From Paraclostridium bifermentans (lineage in GTDB: Bacteria; Bacillota; Clostridia; Peptostreptococcales; Peptostreptococcaceae), in contig NZ_CP079738.1 of assembly GCF_019916025.1 (NCBI RefSeq), positions 1 to 64,000 of the forward strand: DNA of 64,000 nucleotides, in the 5' to 3' direction. The notes below the pieces were generated by a model. It was not told where the DNA came from. It saw only the letters and a list, made by a program, of their open reading frames with translations, and searched no databases. Below are positions 10,061-17,091 of this stretch, one piece after another; the first letter of the stretch is position 1; each line of letters begins with the position of its first letter. The translations under genes were made by a program, and so were the position numbers.

Positions 10061-11360
10061 ATGTAGAAATTATTGTTTGCTCAAGACTAAATTTCCATTT
10101 TTCACACTTTGGATCATTATTTATTAATCCATTATATGGACATCCACCCATACATATCGGTAATATTTCACATTCTATACATTTTTTATTTTCAAAAGGA
10201 GACCACATGATATAATCCATATTCATTGCATGCATCTTCTCTTCTGTTTTTTCATTAAGTTTAGCAACATTTCCAACTGCTCTATCTATATTTCCTATAT
10301 CATTCCAACATTTATACATGTATCCTTCTGGATCAATTACATAAGCGCCTGTATTATCAGCACAGCAGTAATTTGCTTTTATACTTGGATAATATGGATA
10401 TACCCCTGCTACTTTGTATCCTCTTTCAAAAAGTACCTTTTGATATTTACTATCTTCTTCTGCATATTCTTTTATGCTTAAACAATTACTTGCTATAGAA
10501 CTACAAGCATCTGTATATGCACTAACATGACCCAAACTAATATTTGCGCCTTTTAAGCCTTTTTTCTCTAAAATTTGTAAAAGTTCCTCAATATGATCTA
10601 TATTTGTTTTATCAATATTTATTCTTATAGCTACATTTGTAATTCCACCATCGATAAGTTTTTTTACATTGTCTACTATTTTATCAAATGTCTCATCCTT
10701 TGAATTTTTTAGTATCCTTCTTTGATTATGAATGCTTGGAGGCCCATCTATTGTGATTTGAGCTCCATTGATTCTATAATCTTTAAACATTTGAACAGTT
10801 TCATCATCTATTAAATATCCATTTGTTACAATGAATGAAGAATAATGGACTCCTTCTCTTTCAGTTATTTCTATAACTTTTTTAGAAAAATCAGCTATTA
10901 TATCTTTAGCTAATAGAGGCTCTCCTCCATACCAAGTGATGCTAATATTTTTTTTACGTTTAGCATTTTCTTCTACTAATTTTATTAAAGAATCTTGAAC
11001 TTCCTTACTTATCATCCCAGGCTTTGGAGTTTCATAACAATATGGGCAAGCGAAGTTACACGCTAATGTTGGAGCAATTACTAATCCTAGTCCACCTTTT
11101 GAGAATTTCCCGCTATAATTTCTATACTTTATTAGTTTTAATTCATCTATTTCATTTTGAATTATAAAGTTTCCATCTGACATATTTCCAACTAACTCTT
11201 TCATGTTCTCACTGATTTTATCTGTATCTATATTTTCTATGTTTTCTAACACATTTAGAAATTCTTCATCTACTTCTGCTAACGCGCAAGTTAAGCTATT
11301 AAATGCTATTGTTTTTCCATTTTCTAATTCTATTATTTTGTTGTATTTAGATTTTTTCAT
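10008..11360 (-). CDS. Radical SAM/SPASM peptide maturase
   Basis: A 450-residue radical SAM enzyme with the [4Fe-4S]/SAM motif CNFACPYC (Cys101, 105, 108) and a C-terminal SPASM region whose cysteines are spread over YKCWNDIGN, CIECEILPICMGGCPYN and CEKW. Such enzymes bind two auxiliary clusters and form thioether or other crosslinks in ribosomal peptides. The tail ends GCEKGCCSCG, an unusual extra Cys cluster. It lies about 115 bases downstream of nine Cys-rich precursors. From memory it resembles the Clo7bot-associated maturase family. The start at 11360 follows AAAGGA at six bases, whereas the ATG 15 bases earlier abuts its own GGGGAG. Confidence 0.92.
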   Translation of the reverse strand: MKKSKYNKIIELENGKTIAFNSLTCALAEVDEEFLNVLENIENIDTDKISENMKELVGNMSDGNFIIQNEIDELKLIKYRNYSGKFSKGGLGLVIAPTLACNFACPYCYETPKPGMISKEVQDSLIKLVEENAKRKKNISITWYGGEPLLAKDIIADFSKKVIEITEREGVHYSSFIVTNGYLIDDETVQMFKDYRINGAQITIDGPPSIHNQRRILKNSKDETFDKIVDNVKKLIDGGITNVAIRINIDKTNIDHIEELLQILEKKGLKGANISLGHVSAYTDACSSIASNCLSIKEYAEEDSKYQKVLFERGYKVAGVYPYYPSIKANYCCADNTGAYVIDPEGYMYKCWNDIGNIDRAVGNVAKLNEKTEEKMHAMNMDYIMWSPFENKKCIECEILPICMGGCPYNGLINNDPKCEKWKFSLEQTIISTYEQNGEMGCEKGCCSCG

Positions 11361-11473
11361 AGTTGATCCTTTCATCTCCCCAATATTGTATTTATACTTT
11401 TTTATTAAATGTCTTCGTGCTTTAAACCTAAATTTTAATCATAAAATGCCAATTAGATTTCTACCTAACTGTA

Positions 11474-11620
11474 TTAGTTATTAAAGCTGTCGCAATTAGT
11501 GTTACAAACCATCCCACAATTGCTACTACAAACATTAGTACATGTATATTTTGTGCATATGCTTCCAATGTCAAAGCAAAATCCATCTCTAAAGTTTATT
11601 GATTTAATAATATATCTCAT
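11474..11620 (-). CDS. Cys-rich RiPP precursor peptide 9 (maturase-proximal, divergent)
   Basis: A 48-residue peptide starting MRYIIKSINFRDGFC, a diverged form of the shared leader. It has seven cysteines at 15, 22, 27, 31, 35, 39 and 43, the last four spaced C-x3-C. GGGAG lies eight bases before the ATG. It is the last precursor before the maturase gene. Confidence 0.85.
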   Translation of the reverse strand: MRYIIKSINFRDGFCFDIGSICTKYTCTNVCSSNCGMVCNTNCDSFNN

Positions 11621-11722
11621 TTCATACTCTCCCTTTACCTAAAATTCATATTACTCTGTAGTGAATAACATTATTAGATTTTTTAATTTAATATTTAAGC
11701 CTTATAGTATATCTACTTACTT

Positions 11723-11875
11723 TTAATAGTAATAACATATGTCTAGCTGACACATCGATGGACATTCTGGACTAGTGTTAGAAGAACAGTAATATATGCA
11801 CATAGTGAAGGCACAGTCTTCTGTACATAGACAAAACCCATGTCTATAACCTGTTGGCTTAACGATATATTTCAT
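11723..11875 (-). CDS. Cys-rich RiPP precursor peptide 8
   Basis: Fifty residues starting MKYIVKPTGYRHGFC. It has the most cysteines of the set, at 15, 17, 21, 26, 30, 38, 42 and 47, and ends in an aromatic ICYYY tail. A GGAGAAGG site precedes the ATG. The core differs strongly from the other peptides while the leader keeps the MK[F/Y]I-[V/K]KP pattern. Confidence 0.85.
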   Translation of the reverse strand: MKYIVKPTGYRHGFCLCTEDCAFTMCIYYCSSNTSPECPSMCQLDICYYY

Positions 11876-11892
11876 TTAGCCTTCTCCTTTCT

Positions 11893-12027
11893 CTAAAAAA
11901 AACCTGTACATGATAGAGACTCACAATTATATGGCATGCAGCTACTATTAGATTCGCAATAGCCCATACAGCTAAAATAGCAGTAGCCTCTTTCAAATCT
12001 TTTTGATGGTTTTTTTATAAATTTCAT
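11893..12027 (-). CDS. Cys-rich RiPP precursor peptide 7
   Basis: Forty-four residues starting MKFIKKPSKRFERGYC, with six cysteines at 16, 20, 24, 30, 35 and 40 and the C-terminus SCTGFF. AGGAGG lies nine bases upstream of the ATG. It ends 18 bases before the start of peptide 8. Confidence 0.87.
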   Translation of the reverse strand: MKFIKKPSKRFERGYCYFSCMGYCESNSSCMPYNCESLSCTGFF

Positions 12028-12070
12028 ATTTTTGTTCCTCCTAATTTCACTTAGTAAAATTTATAATTCA

Positions 12071-12223
12071 CTATGATGTATGGTAACTTATACATCCAGA
12101 GTTTGTTCCACACCCTGAATAAGTACCACAGTTCATTCCACATAAAGAACCACAATCTTGATTACAACTTAAAAAACAATATCCTTCTTCGAATTTTCTT
12201 GCTGGTTTTTTTATAAATTTCAT
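12071..12223 (-). CDS. Cys-rich RiPP precursor peptide 6
   Basis: Fifty residues with the consensus leader MKFIKKPARKFEEGYC and cysteines at 16, 20, 24, 28, 32, 38 and 44 (C-x3-C four times, then C-x5-C twice). It differs from peptide 4 at only three positions (Asn21 for Ser, and the two C-terminal residues TS for PA), so one is a recent duplicate of the other. AAGGGG precedes the ATG. Confidence 0.9.
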   Translation of the reverse strand: MKFIKKPARKFEEGYCFLSCNQDCGSLCGMNCGTYSGCGTNSGCISYHTS

Positions 12224-12255
12224 TTGTGTTCCCCTTCTTTTTAATTAAAATAAAA

Positions 12256-12384
12256 TTAATACATAAATATATTGCAACTGTATACACCACAATTAAATGA
12301 ACAGTAACTGTTACAATCAATATCACAACTTAAAAAACAATATCCTTCTTCAAACTTTTTTGCTGGTTTTCTTATAAATTTCAT
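12256..12384 (-). CDS. Cys-rich RiPP precursor peptide 5
   Basis: Forty-two residues starting MKFIRKPAKKFEEGYC, with six cysteines at 16, 20, 24, 28, 32 and 37. The C-x3-C ladder is kept but the final Cys is lost, and the core ends NIFMY. GGTGGAG lies upstream of the ATG. Confidence 0.88.
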   Translation of the reverse strand: MKFIRKPAKKFEEGYCFLSCDIDCNSYCSFNCGVYSCNIFMY

Positions 12385-12427
12385 ATTTTTACTCCACCTA
12401 TTTTTATTAGCAAAATTTATGTACTCC

Positions 12428-12580
12428 CTATGCTGGGTGATAACTTATACATCCAGAGTTTGTTCCACAGCCTGAATAAGTACCACAGTTCATTCCACAT
12501 AAAGAACCACAGTCTTGACTACAACTTAAAAAACAATATCCTTCTTCAAATTTTCTTGCTGGTTTTTTTATAAATTTCAT
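12428..12580 (-). CDS. Cys-rich RiPP precursor peptide 4
   Basis: Fifty residues, near-identical to peptide 6: consensus leader, cysteines at 16, 20, 24, 28, 32, 38 and 44, tail ISYHPA. GGAGG lies about seven bases before the ATG. The DNA identity with 12071-12223 extends across almost the whole gene, showing a recent tandem duplication with peptide 5 between the copies. Confidence 0.9.
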   Translation of the reverse strand: MKFIKKPARKFEEGYCFLSCSQDCGSLCGMNCGTYSGCGTNSGCISYHPA

Positions 12581-12602
12581 TTTTTAATCCTCCTATTTTC
12601 AT

Positions 12603-12728
12603 TTAATAAAACATGTAGTTTCCATCTCTGTAGTCAACACATCCAGAGTTTGTTCCACAATATGATGTACAGCTAGTATAGCAATATCCCTCTTCAAATT
12701 TTTTTACTGGTTGTTTTATAAATTTCAT
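12603..12728 (-). CDS. Cys-rich RiPP precursor peptide 3 (shortest)
   Basis: Forty-one residues starting MKFIKQPVKKFEEGYC. It has only four cysteines, at 16, 20, 24 and 30, and an aromatic tail NYMFY. It contains the GTNSGC block shared with peptides 4 and 6, so it looks like an internally deleted relative. AAGGGG precedes the ATG. Confidence 0.85.
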   Translation of the reverse strand: MKFIKQPVKKFEEGYCYTSCTSYCGTNSGCVDYRDGNYMFY

Positions 12729-13000
12729 TTGTATCCCCTTTTGAAATTTAGTTATAAACTCTACCTCAAATTTTTTAAATTGCTTAAAAGTATTTACAGG
12801 AGTCTGTATTATAACTATTTAATTATTTAGCATTTATAGTTGAAAAAGTGGAAAAGAAATTTAACATAGAAGTATAAACTTCATGCAATATAATCTAATT
12901 AATTCCTTTTTTCTTTTCCACTTCAATAATTTGTTATAAATTTAACCATTCAGTGTAAATCATTTATCTATCCCTTTAATAAGATGCTAGGATTATAAAT
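12729..13000. other. Spacer splitting the precursor array, with a long inverted repeat
   Basis: No peptide is encoded here, whereas other gaps between precursors are about 20-110 bases. AGTGGAAAAGAAA (12847-12859) pairs exactly with TTTCTTTTCCACT (12910-12922) around a loop of 50 bases. The loop holds a smaller GAAG/CTTC hairpin. It separates precursors 1-2 from 3-9 and may be a processing or attenuation site, or may hide a second promoter. Confidence 0.5.
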
Positions 13001-13162
13001 TTAATTTCCATTGTTAACTATGCATCCATTATTATTAGTTGTACAAGTACCGTAAGTACCCATACAGTTGCTTGGACAATTTCCAAAGCATTGATCTTTA
13101 CATTCCATGCCAAAACAGAATCCTTCTTCAAATTTTCTTGCTGGTTTTTTTATAAATTTCAT
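13001..13162 (-). CDS. Cys-rich RiPP precursor peptide 2
   Basis: Fifty-three residues: leader MKFIKKPARKFEEGFC, then cysteines at 16, 21, 25, 29, 33, 40 and 47 in a Gly/Asn/Thr-rich core ending NNGN. The start at 13162 follows GGAGGGGG. An upstream in-frame ATG would put the ribosome site inside the gene. It differs from peptide 1 only at residues 19 and 22-24. Confidence 0.9.
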   Translation of the reverse strand: MKFIKKPARKFEEGFCFGMECKDQCFGNCPSNCMGTYGTCTTNNNGCIVNNGN

Positions 13163-13215
13163 TAATATTCCCCCTCCTTTTTTCATTTGATTAATTATTA
13201 AAATTAATTTTAAAT

Positions 13216-13377
13216 TTAATTTCCATTATTAACTATGCATCCATTATTGTTAGTTGTACAAGTACCATAAGTACCCATACAGTTGCTTGGGCAGTTACCA
13301 AAACATTCTTGACTACATTCCCATCCAAAACAGAATCCTTCTTCAAATTTTCTTGCTGGTTTTTTTATAAACTTCAT
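13216..13377 (-). CDS. Cys-rich RiPP precursor peptide 1 (promoter-proximal)
   Basis: Fifty-three residues with the same leader and cysteine positions as peptide 2 (16, 21, 25, 29, 33, 40, 47). The start at 13377 follows AGGAGGGG. A longer in-frame reading back to 13428 lacks the family leader and is unlikely. As the first gene of the series it should be nearest the main promoter, in the AT-rich region 13378-13686. Confidence 0.9.
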   Translation of the reverse strand: MKFIKKPARKFEEGFCFGWECSQECFGNCPSNCMGTYGTCTTNNNGCIVNNGN

Positions 13378-13686
13378 TAATATTCCCCTCCTTCTTCGTT
13401 TGATTAATTTATTAAAATTCATTTTCACTTAAAATATGTCTTTATTTGGCTCAAATTTAAGGAAATATGAAATTTTAATCTGTGTATCTGTTAAAACTTA
13501 AATCAATCTAATTCCTTGTATAAGGTTACTTTATTCCAAAATCTTATTGAATTCAATATTTAAGTATATGTTGTTGTTATATGGTATAAATTGCAGAAAA
13601 ATTATAAAATTTGTATTATTTTTAATATTTATTATTATATTTTTTAGTCTTTGCTTATATTTTTAGTATTTTGATTTTTAATATAT
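13378..13686. promoter_or_regulatory. Leader/promoter region of the RiPP locus
   Basis: About 300 bases of AT-rich sequence with no ORF, upstream of the first precursor and bounded by the terminator at 13687-13734. The locus promoter should lie here. I cannot choose one -10/-35 pair with confidence because many T/A hexamers fit. Confidence 0.4.
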
Positions 13687-13734
13687 AAAAGAGGTATTAC
13701 TATTTATCTTTAGATAAATAGTAATACCTCTTTT
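13687..13734 (-). terminator. Strong hairpin terminator, possibly bidirectional
   Basis: A 23-bp perfect stem (13687-13709 with 13712-13734) and a two-base TT loop, ending in a T-run on either strand. It closes the minus-strand gene 13824-14240 and insulates the RiPP locus from it. Confidence 0.85.
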
Positions 13735-13823
13735 AATTGTTTTTTAATAAACTATGTAAGTTGCATATATTTATTTAATTTTATGAACCTTTTATATTAT
13801 TAATTGTAATTGCTAGTGTATAT

Positions 13824-14240
13824 CTAATTACTATTTTTTATTAAATAAACCAGTCTATTATAAGTATTTACAGTCTCATCTGCTTTATTTTCATTAAACA
13901 CAATTACTGAATCTTTAGTTTTGATTCTTATAAATGGACTTACATTTTTATGTATATATACTTCAGACTCAAACTTATCTCCATTAACCTTATAAACTCC
14001 ATTATTTGTATTTGGAGTATTACTCCCTGATCCTCCAGTTAATCTTACTTCATCTAAGCGTTCTACCTCAATTATATTATCTACGTTATATGTCTTATGA
14101 GTTATTTTAATTTCCTTATCTTTAAATTCTATAGGTTTTAACGCTGAATCCATTTGTTTAAATAAAAAATTTATAGAAAAACCTATTATTATAAATATAA
14201 ACATCATAAAAATATATCCGTATTTTCTAATTTTTATCAT
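13824..14240 (-). CDS. Membrane-anchored PH-like domain protein
   Basis: A 138-residue protein with one N-terminal membrane helix (about residues 9-28) and a strand-rich remainder. The pattern NNGVYKVNGDKFESEVYIHKN, then PFIRIKTKDSVIVFNENKADET, resembles bacterial PH-like (bPH) domain proteins found in Clostridia. Its function is unknown. It is a single gene upstream of the terminator at 13687-13734. Confidence 0.6.
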   Translation of the reverse strand: MIKIRKYGYIFMMFIFIIIGFSINFLFKQMDSALKPIEFKDKEIKITHKTYNVDNIIEVERLDEVRLTGGSGSNTPNTNNGVYKVNGDKFESEVYIHKNVSPFIRIKTKDSVIVFNENKADETVNTYNRLVYLIKNSN

Positions 14241-14388
14241 ATTAGTTTTTCTTACTCCCCCAGTTTATTAATTCTATATAACTTATACGTTTATTTAAAT
14301 ATACTATACCTTACCTGTTTTTAATTGTAATTAAGAGTATATATTTATAATAAAGTAACCCTAAGTTTAAAACTTGTCTTCATATTAT

Positions 14389-14540
14389 TCATTGTAATCA
14401 ATTTACTTACAATACTATTACTGCTTGTAAGCTTTGATTTCACTACTTTTTAATTCAAATTCATGTTTTAACTAAAACTAAACATATTTTTTTGTTAATA
14501 TAAATTATGTTATAACTTAGTTATTTTTTAGTTTTATTCT
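14389..14540. repeat. Dispersed intergenic repeat, copy 4
   Basis: Begins ATTGTAATCAATTTACTTACAAT at 14391, then TGTAAGCTTTGATTTCACT (14426-14444), and ends with TTAGTTATTTTTTAGTTTTA adjoining the stop codon of the phosphatase gene at 14540. Confidence 0.6.
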
Positions 14541-15100
14541 TAATCAAACCATCCTATACATTGATACTCCTTATTATAATCTATCTCATATGGAGTACAA
14601 TATTTTATATTTGATTCCCCTATAAACCTTCTAATAATTCCCCCATGTGCAACAACTATAATTTTATTAAATCCACGTTCAAGGTACTTATCTAATACGG
14701 ATATAACTCTATCTATAATTTCATTAATTGTCTCCCACTTCCTTTTATCTCCATTTGGATATACCCCCTTACAACTCACAAAATCTTTGTGAATTTCAAA
14801 GAATTGTTCTAGCGTTTTATATTGGTAAGTTTTATCAGGACACCATTCATGTAAATCAATCTCTACATCTATTTTTGCACCTGTATTCCTAGAAATAATA
14901 GCTGCCGTTTGCAACGCTCTTGTATACGGAGATGATACTATAACTTCACAGTCACACAAATTTCTATCTTTAGAAACGTCTTCTGCCTGTTGTACCCCTA
15001 AAGCTGATAATGGAGCTAAATCTCTACCATATCCAATAAATCCCCTATCCTCACAAAGCAAATAATCAGGTTCTCCATGCCTTATAAAAACTACGTTCAT
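14540..15100 (-). CDS. Histidine phosphatase superfamily protein
   Basis: A 186-residue member of the phosphoglycerate mutase-like phosphatases. The N-terminal RHGEPD (Arg7, His8) carries the histidine that is transiently phosphorylated. SSPYTRALQTA and VVAHGGIIRRFIGE supply the second Arg and the second catalytic His. The substrate is not evident. A GGAGAA site precedes the ATG. Confidence 0.88.
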   Translation of the reverse strand: MNVVFIRHGEPDYLLCEDRGFIGYGRDLAPLSALGVQQAEDVSKDRNLCDCEVIVSSPYTRALQTAAIISRNTGAKIDVEIDLHEWCPDKTYQYKTLEQFFEIHKDFVSCKGVYPNGDKRKWETINEIIDRVISVLDKYLERGFNKIIVVAHGGIIRRFIGESNIKYCTPYEIDYNKEYQCIGWFD

Positions 15101-15149
15101 TGATATTCTCCTTTTTATATTTCTTATATTTTAATAATTCCACTGAGAA

Positions 15150-15345
15150 TTTTTATTTAGTAATACTATTGTAAGAATTGTACTTACAATAGTATTACTT
15201 CCTGTAATCCTTTATATTACTACATTTTCAATTCAAACTATATATTTAAAAAGTAATATTTATATTAAAACTTTAATTTAAAATTATTTTTTCGTAAATA
15301 AAACATAATATTAACTAAGTTTTTTATTAGTTTTATTTATAATAC
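15150..15345. repeat. Dispersed intergenic repeat, copy 5
   Basis: Hairpin at 15159-15199, TTACTTCCTGTAATCC (a diverged core), an AT tract, then AACTAAGTTTTTTATTAGTTTTA (15314-15336). Its far end runs into the stop codon of a broken 16-codon ORF (15337-15387), which suggests insertion into, or deletion of, a gene. Confidence 0.6.
15159..15199. repeat. 17-bp perfect hairpin inside repeat copy 5
   Basis: AGTAATACTATTGTAAG (15159-15175) is the exact inverse of CTTACAATAGTATTACT (15183-15199), with a seven-base loop. It is the most complete form of the stem-loop that opens each copy of the dispersed repeat. Confidence 0.75.
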
Positions 15346-15387
15346 TACAATCTCTTTAATATTCTCTATTTTAGCCTCTATAACCAT
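15337..15387 (-). pseudogene. 16-codon 5' remnant, possibly of an RsbW-like kinase gene
   Basis: An ATG with a strong GGGGAGGTAGG site starts MVIEAKIENIKEIVVL and stops where repeat copy 5 begins. The residues resemble the N-terminus of anti-sigma ATPase (RsbW-like) proteins, but 16 residues are too few to be sure. A translated start with no gene behind it argues for a broken gene. Confidence 0.4.
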
Positions 15388-15454
15388 ATCCTACCTCCCC
15401 TAGTATACTATATCTCTAATTTTAGTAATTTACACCATATAATATTCTTTATAC

Positions 15455-15495
15455 TAAAAAAGGGAGATAATAATATACCTCCCTTTTAATTGTTC
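15455..15495 (-). terminator. Hairpin terminator
   Basis: AAAAGGGAG pairs with CTCCCTTTT around an AT-rich loop between the GNAT remnant and the 16-codon remnant, and could work on either strand. Confidence 0.6.
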
Positions 15496-15513
15496 AATTA
15501 ACTATATTTAAAA

Positions 15514-15636
15514 TTAAATTACTAATTTCATCATTATCTCATCATCTTCACATTTATCGATTTCTTTAAATCCTAGCTTATTATAAATGTGAATACCATG
15601 ATTATTTTCTATACTACACGTTAGTACAACATCATT
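15514..15636 (-). pseudogene. C-terminal remnant of a GNAT acetyltransferase
   Basis: The frame reads DVVLTCSIENNHGIHIYNKLGF and then KEIDKCEDDE up to a stop. The N-x-x-x-I-x-I-Y-x-K-x-G-F block is the C-terminal signature of GNAT enzymes. No acetyl-CoA-binding region or start codon is present upstream, so this is a decayed fragment. Confidence 0.65.
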
Positions 15637-15839
15637 TGATTTTTATATTATGATAAGAAATTTTGGATGATTACATTTAAATTTTATCATAGGTTAATTA
15701 ACTATAATACATTAACTATAATACAAATTTATATTTTAAAATGTATTAATATCGGTTTTCCAAGTTATTTATACAAATTCTATATAAAGGCTAAATAAAA
15801 TATTCAATTTTTATATAATGTACTCTTTATAATTATTTA

Positions 15840-16829
15840 TTATTTGATAATGGAAACACTTTTATTTGTTGCATCAAGTTCCACCTTACACCCAATCGGT
15901 AAAGTTATCATTGGATGTGTGTGACAACAATCAAATTCAGCTAAGAAAGGTATTTTCTTATCTCCTAAAACTTCTAGTAGTATCTCATATGGCTTTCTAC
16001 CGGTATTGGAGTCTTTGAATAGCTCATGTTTACCCAATATAATTCCTGAAACTTTATCAAATACACCACTTAGTTTTAATAGTGAAAAACTTCTTTCAAC
16101 ATCAGCGCAATCTTTTAAGGAATCCTCAATAAAAAGTATATCCCCTTCTTTTATTTCAGGCATATATTCAGTATTCCAAATTCCCATCATAGTATTTAAA
16201 TTTCCACCAATTAATCGTCCTTGTACTTTCCCTTCATACACCGTTACCAACTCATTTTTTACTCTATTTTTTTCTCTGTCTTGTTTCTCCCAATCAATAA
16301 ATTCATCTGTCCAAAATTCCGGATTTTTAATCTTATAAGGATAACTAACTTCATCTATTAAAATATCTTCAAAGTATTTATACGTTAAGTCTACATATGG
16401 TTCAAATTCACCAAATGATGCTACTAATGCTGGTCCATAATATGTTGAAATGCCAGTTTTAGCATAAACCCCTAATAATATAGCTGTAACATCTGAATAT
16501 CCAATTATAGGCTTTGGATTTTTTTTAAGTGCATCATAATCTATATACGGAAGCAATGAATTTGAGTTCATTCCTCCGATTGTAGACATAATACACTTTA
16601 CTTCTGTGTTTCTAATTAACTCATTTAATTCTTCCGATCTTTCTTTAATACTTCCTGATCTATAAAAATCACTTTTACCTGTTAAACTTCCGTTTATAAT
16701 TTTAAACCCTTTATCCTCTAGGTATTTTACTCCTCTTTTAAATCGTTTTGGCGTATAAGCTGTTATTGGAGTTGATGGTGAAAATATACCTATAGCATCT
16801 CCTTTTTGTAATTTAAAGTTATTCTTCAT
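15840..16829 (-). CDS. S66 family peptidase (LD-carboxypeptidase / MccF-like)
   Basis: A 329-residue serine peptidase of family S66. The nucleophile is in IIGYSDVTA (Ser112), the acid in ILFIEDS (Glu235), and the His in CCHTHPMI (His303 or 305). The family includes LD-carboxypeptidases that trim cell-wall peptides and MccF, which hydrolyses microcin C-type toxins to give immunity. The length and GIFSPSTPITAYTPKRFKRG start fit the MccF-like branch. Whether it acts on a peptide antibiotic is unknown. A GGAGGG site precedes the ATG. Confidence 0.85.
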   Translation of the reverse strand: MKNNFKLQKGDAIGIFSPSTPITAYTPKRFKRGVKYLEDKGFKIINGSLTGKSDFYRSGSIKERSEELNELIRNTEVKCIMSTIGGMNSNSLLPYIDYDALKKNPKPIIGYSDVTAILLGVYAKTGISTYYGPALVASFGEFEPYVDLTYKYFEDILIDEVSYPYKIKNPEFWTDEFIDWEKQDREKNRVKNELVTVYEGKVQGRLIGGNLNTMMGIWNTEYMPEIKEGDILFIEDSLKDCADVERSFSLLKLSGVFDKVSGIILGKHELFKDSNTGRKPYEILLEVLGDKKIPFLAEFDCCHTHPMITLPIGCKVELDATNKSVSIIK

Positions 16830-16957
16830 TGTATTCCCTCCACTATAAGTTTTTATAATATATTATATCTGTTACATTCTTTGCAGTATATAAATTTTTT
16901 TAATATAAAATCAACTTAAAATATGGGGAACACCATTTTATTTAATAAAGTTTACCG

Positions 16958-17013
16958 AAAAATAAGCGTAAAAAATACCTATATACAAATTTAGGTATCT
17001 TTTACGCTTATTT
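16958..17013. terminator. Bidirectional hairpin terminator
   Basis: AATAAGCGTAAAA (16961-16973) pairs with TTTTACGCTTATT (17000-17012), and ATACCTA with TAGGTAT inside it, giving a nearly continuous stem of about 20 bp. It lies between the ABC permease gene and the S66 gene. Confidence 0.6.
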
Positions 17014-17036
17014 AAATATTTTTAATTGTATTATAT

Positions 17037-17081
17037 AAGTTAATTATCAATAGGAAAGTGTATAATATTGATAATTAACTT
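17037..17081 (-). terminator. Inverted repeat downstream of the ABC-2 permease
   Basis: AAGTTAATTATCAATA (17037-17052) is the exact inverse of TATTGATAATTAACTT (17066-17081). It sits 11 bases after the permease stop and probably ends the radical SAM/ABC transcript, although the T-run is weak. Confidence 0.5.
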
Positions 17082-17091
17082 ATATACACAT

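Noticed and set aside
11484-11494. TGTCGCAATTA as another iteron
   Set aside because: Only the TGTCGCA core matches. It lies inside precursor peptide 9 and the GTTCCC half is absent.
13378-13428. N-terminal extension of precursor peptide 1 (MKMNFNKLIKRRRRGIL)
   Set aside because: The ribosome site AGGAGGGG lies inside it and the other eight precursors have no such extension.
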